Below, in pieces: positions 6,427 to 7,168 of a stretch of DNA of 7,168 bases (its first letter is position 1; every line of letters starts with the position of its first letter). The DNA comes from TH-plancto1 sp031431195. Its GTDB lineage: Bacteria > Planctomycetota > Planctomycetia > Planctomycetales > Planctomycetaceae. Both the position numbers and the translations under genes were made by a program. The notes under the pieces are model-generated. The model saw only the letters and a program-made list of their open reading frames with translations, searched no databases and was not told where the DNA came from. The stretch covers positions 1 through 7,168 of the forward strand of contig JANPCU010000337.1 of NCBI GenBank assembly GCA_031431195.1, in the 5' to 3' direction.

Positions 6427-7168
6427 TTGGACTGGCCGACTGATCTCGATGACCAAATTGCCCAGACAATGCGCTGGGACCAATTTCGGCTGACGCGCGC
6501 TTGGCGGACAGTGCAGCAACTCAAAACACAGGGGAAACCCTTCGATCCCCAGCTGTTGAAGCTGATGCAGGATGTCGAGAAGTCGGCGCGGATTCGCGAG
6601 CAGCGGATCGCCGATCTGCCGAAGATTGAGTACGACGCGGAACTGCCGATCACCGGTCGGCGAGAAGAGATCATCGCCGCGATTCGCGAGCAGCAGGTGA
6701 TTGTCGTGTGCGGCGAAACCGGGTCGGGGAAGTCGACCCAGCTGCCGAAGATGTGCCTGGAAGCCGGGCGCGGGATGAGTGGGTTGATCGGGCATACCCA
6801 GCCGCGCCGCATCGCCGCGCGCTCGGTCGGGGCGCGACTAGCCGAAGAGCTGGGCGTCAAACTCGGAGGGCAGGTCGGGTACAAGATCCGGTTCAACGAT
6901 GTCTCCAGCCCGCGCTCACTCATCAAACTAATGACCGACGGCATCTTGTTGGCCGAGTCGCAGCACGACCGATTCCTTGACCGGTATGACACGATCATCA
7001 TCGACGAGGCCCACGAACGGTCGCTGAACATCGACTTCCTGATGGGGTACATCAAGAAGATTTTGCCGAAGCGACCCGATCTGCGGGTGATCATTACGTC
7101 GGCGACGATTGACTCCGAACGGTTCGCGGAGTTCTTTGGTTCCGTGAGCGGCACGGCGCTAGCCGCCG
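6427..7168 (+). CDS. hrpA: HrpA-like DEAH-box RNA helicase, 5' part
   Basis: The gene runs off the window. About 247 codons are present, against about 1,300 residues for E. coli HrpA. HrpA-type helicases are cytoplasmic ATP-dependent 3'-5' RNA helicases; E. coli HrpA acts on mRNA processing and stalled ribosomes. Counting from the TTG at 6427, the motifs are GETGSGKST (96-104, Walker A), TQPRR (124-128, motif Ia), KLMTDGILLAE, DEAHERS (193-199, motif II) and SAT (225-227, motif III). The segment GLIGHTQPRR...DEAHERSLNIDFL is nearly identical in my memory to E. coli HrpA, separating it from HrpB and DEAD-box enzymes. The start is uncertain. TTG at 6427 has GGAAAG 6 bases upstream and opens a natural-looking sequence (DWPTDLDDQIAQTM). 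GTG at 6376 or 6379 and ATG at 6469 are alternatives. An in-frame stop at 6373-6375 bounds the frame. Confidence 0.92.
   Translation, partial: MDWPTDLDDQIAQTMRWDQFRLTRAWRTVQQLKTQGKPFDPQLLKLMQDVEKSARIREQRIADLPKIEYDAELPITGRREEIIAAIREQQVIVVCGETGSGKSTQLPKMCLEAGRGMSGLIGHTQPRRIAARSVGARLAEELGVKLGGQVGYKIRFNDVSSPRSLIKLMTDGILLAESQHDRFLDRYDTIIIDEAHERSLNIDFLMGYIKKILPKRPDLRVIITSATIDSERFAEFFGSVSGTALAA

Noticed and set aside
6386..6490. ATG-initiated short frame (MLAIPLSSSTES) before hrpA, considered as a frameshifted hrpA start or leader peptide
   Set aside because: It is in a different frame, stops at 6490, and the hrpA frame upstream of 6469 already gives a natural N-terminus without a shift.
6411..7154. 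Long minus-strand frame of about 247 codons
   Set aside because: It lies opposite the hrpA coding frame, which carries all helicase motifs in order; the minus frame is Ser/Arg-rich with no recognisable domain.

Overview
The window reads as chromosomal DNA of a planctomycete or a close relative. The evidence is the combination of a secreted DUF1080 protein (a family strongly expanded in Planctomycetota), a large polytopic membrane protein of the type common in that phylum, high GC in most genes, and short GC-rich inverted repeats between genes whose sequence I recall as typical of planctomycete intergenic DNA. The phylum assignment is inference.

Layout, left to right. Positions 1-361 hold no convincing gene but two kinds of compact inverted repeat. 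A minus-strand gene (362-2185) encodes a polytopic membrane protein of about 607 residues, probably GT-C-like. It is divergent from larC (2487-3782, plus), a full-length single-frame LarC, the CTP-dependent nickel insertase that completes the nickel-pincer cofactor, here with a 27-residue His-rich tail. The 301-base gap between them contains two adjoining strong hairpins just upstream of larC. A minus-strand pair follows: a signal-peptide-bearing DUF1080 protein (start 4883, stop 4179) and, 3 bases later, a 92-residue three-helix membrane protein (4175-3897). Next comes a plus-strand gene (5118-6266) for a DUF4062 protein with a probable winged-helix-like C-terminus. The window ends inside the plus-strand hrpA-like DEAH-box RNA helicase gene (from about 6427).

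The genes do not form one pathway. Most look like ordinary chromosomal functions: cofactor maturation, an exported sugar-active protein, RNA helicase. The exception is the DUF4062 gene. It is visibly poorer in GC than its neighbours (about 46% in four 60-base samples counted by hand, against 65-75% in single samples from larC, the DUF1080 gene and hrpA), stands alone, and has the N-terminal domain found on many signalling or defence-type proteins. It is the best candidate here for an acquired and poorly described function, but nothing in the window proves a defence role. I did not find a CRISPR array, transposase, rRNA or tRNA.
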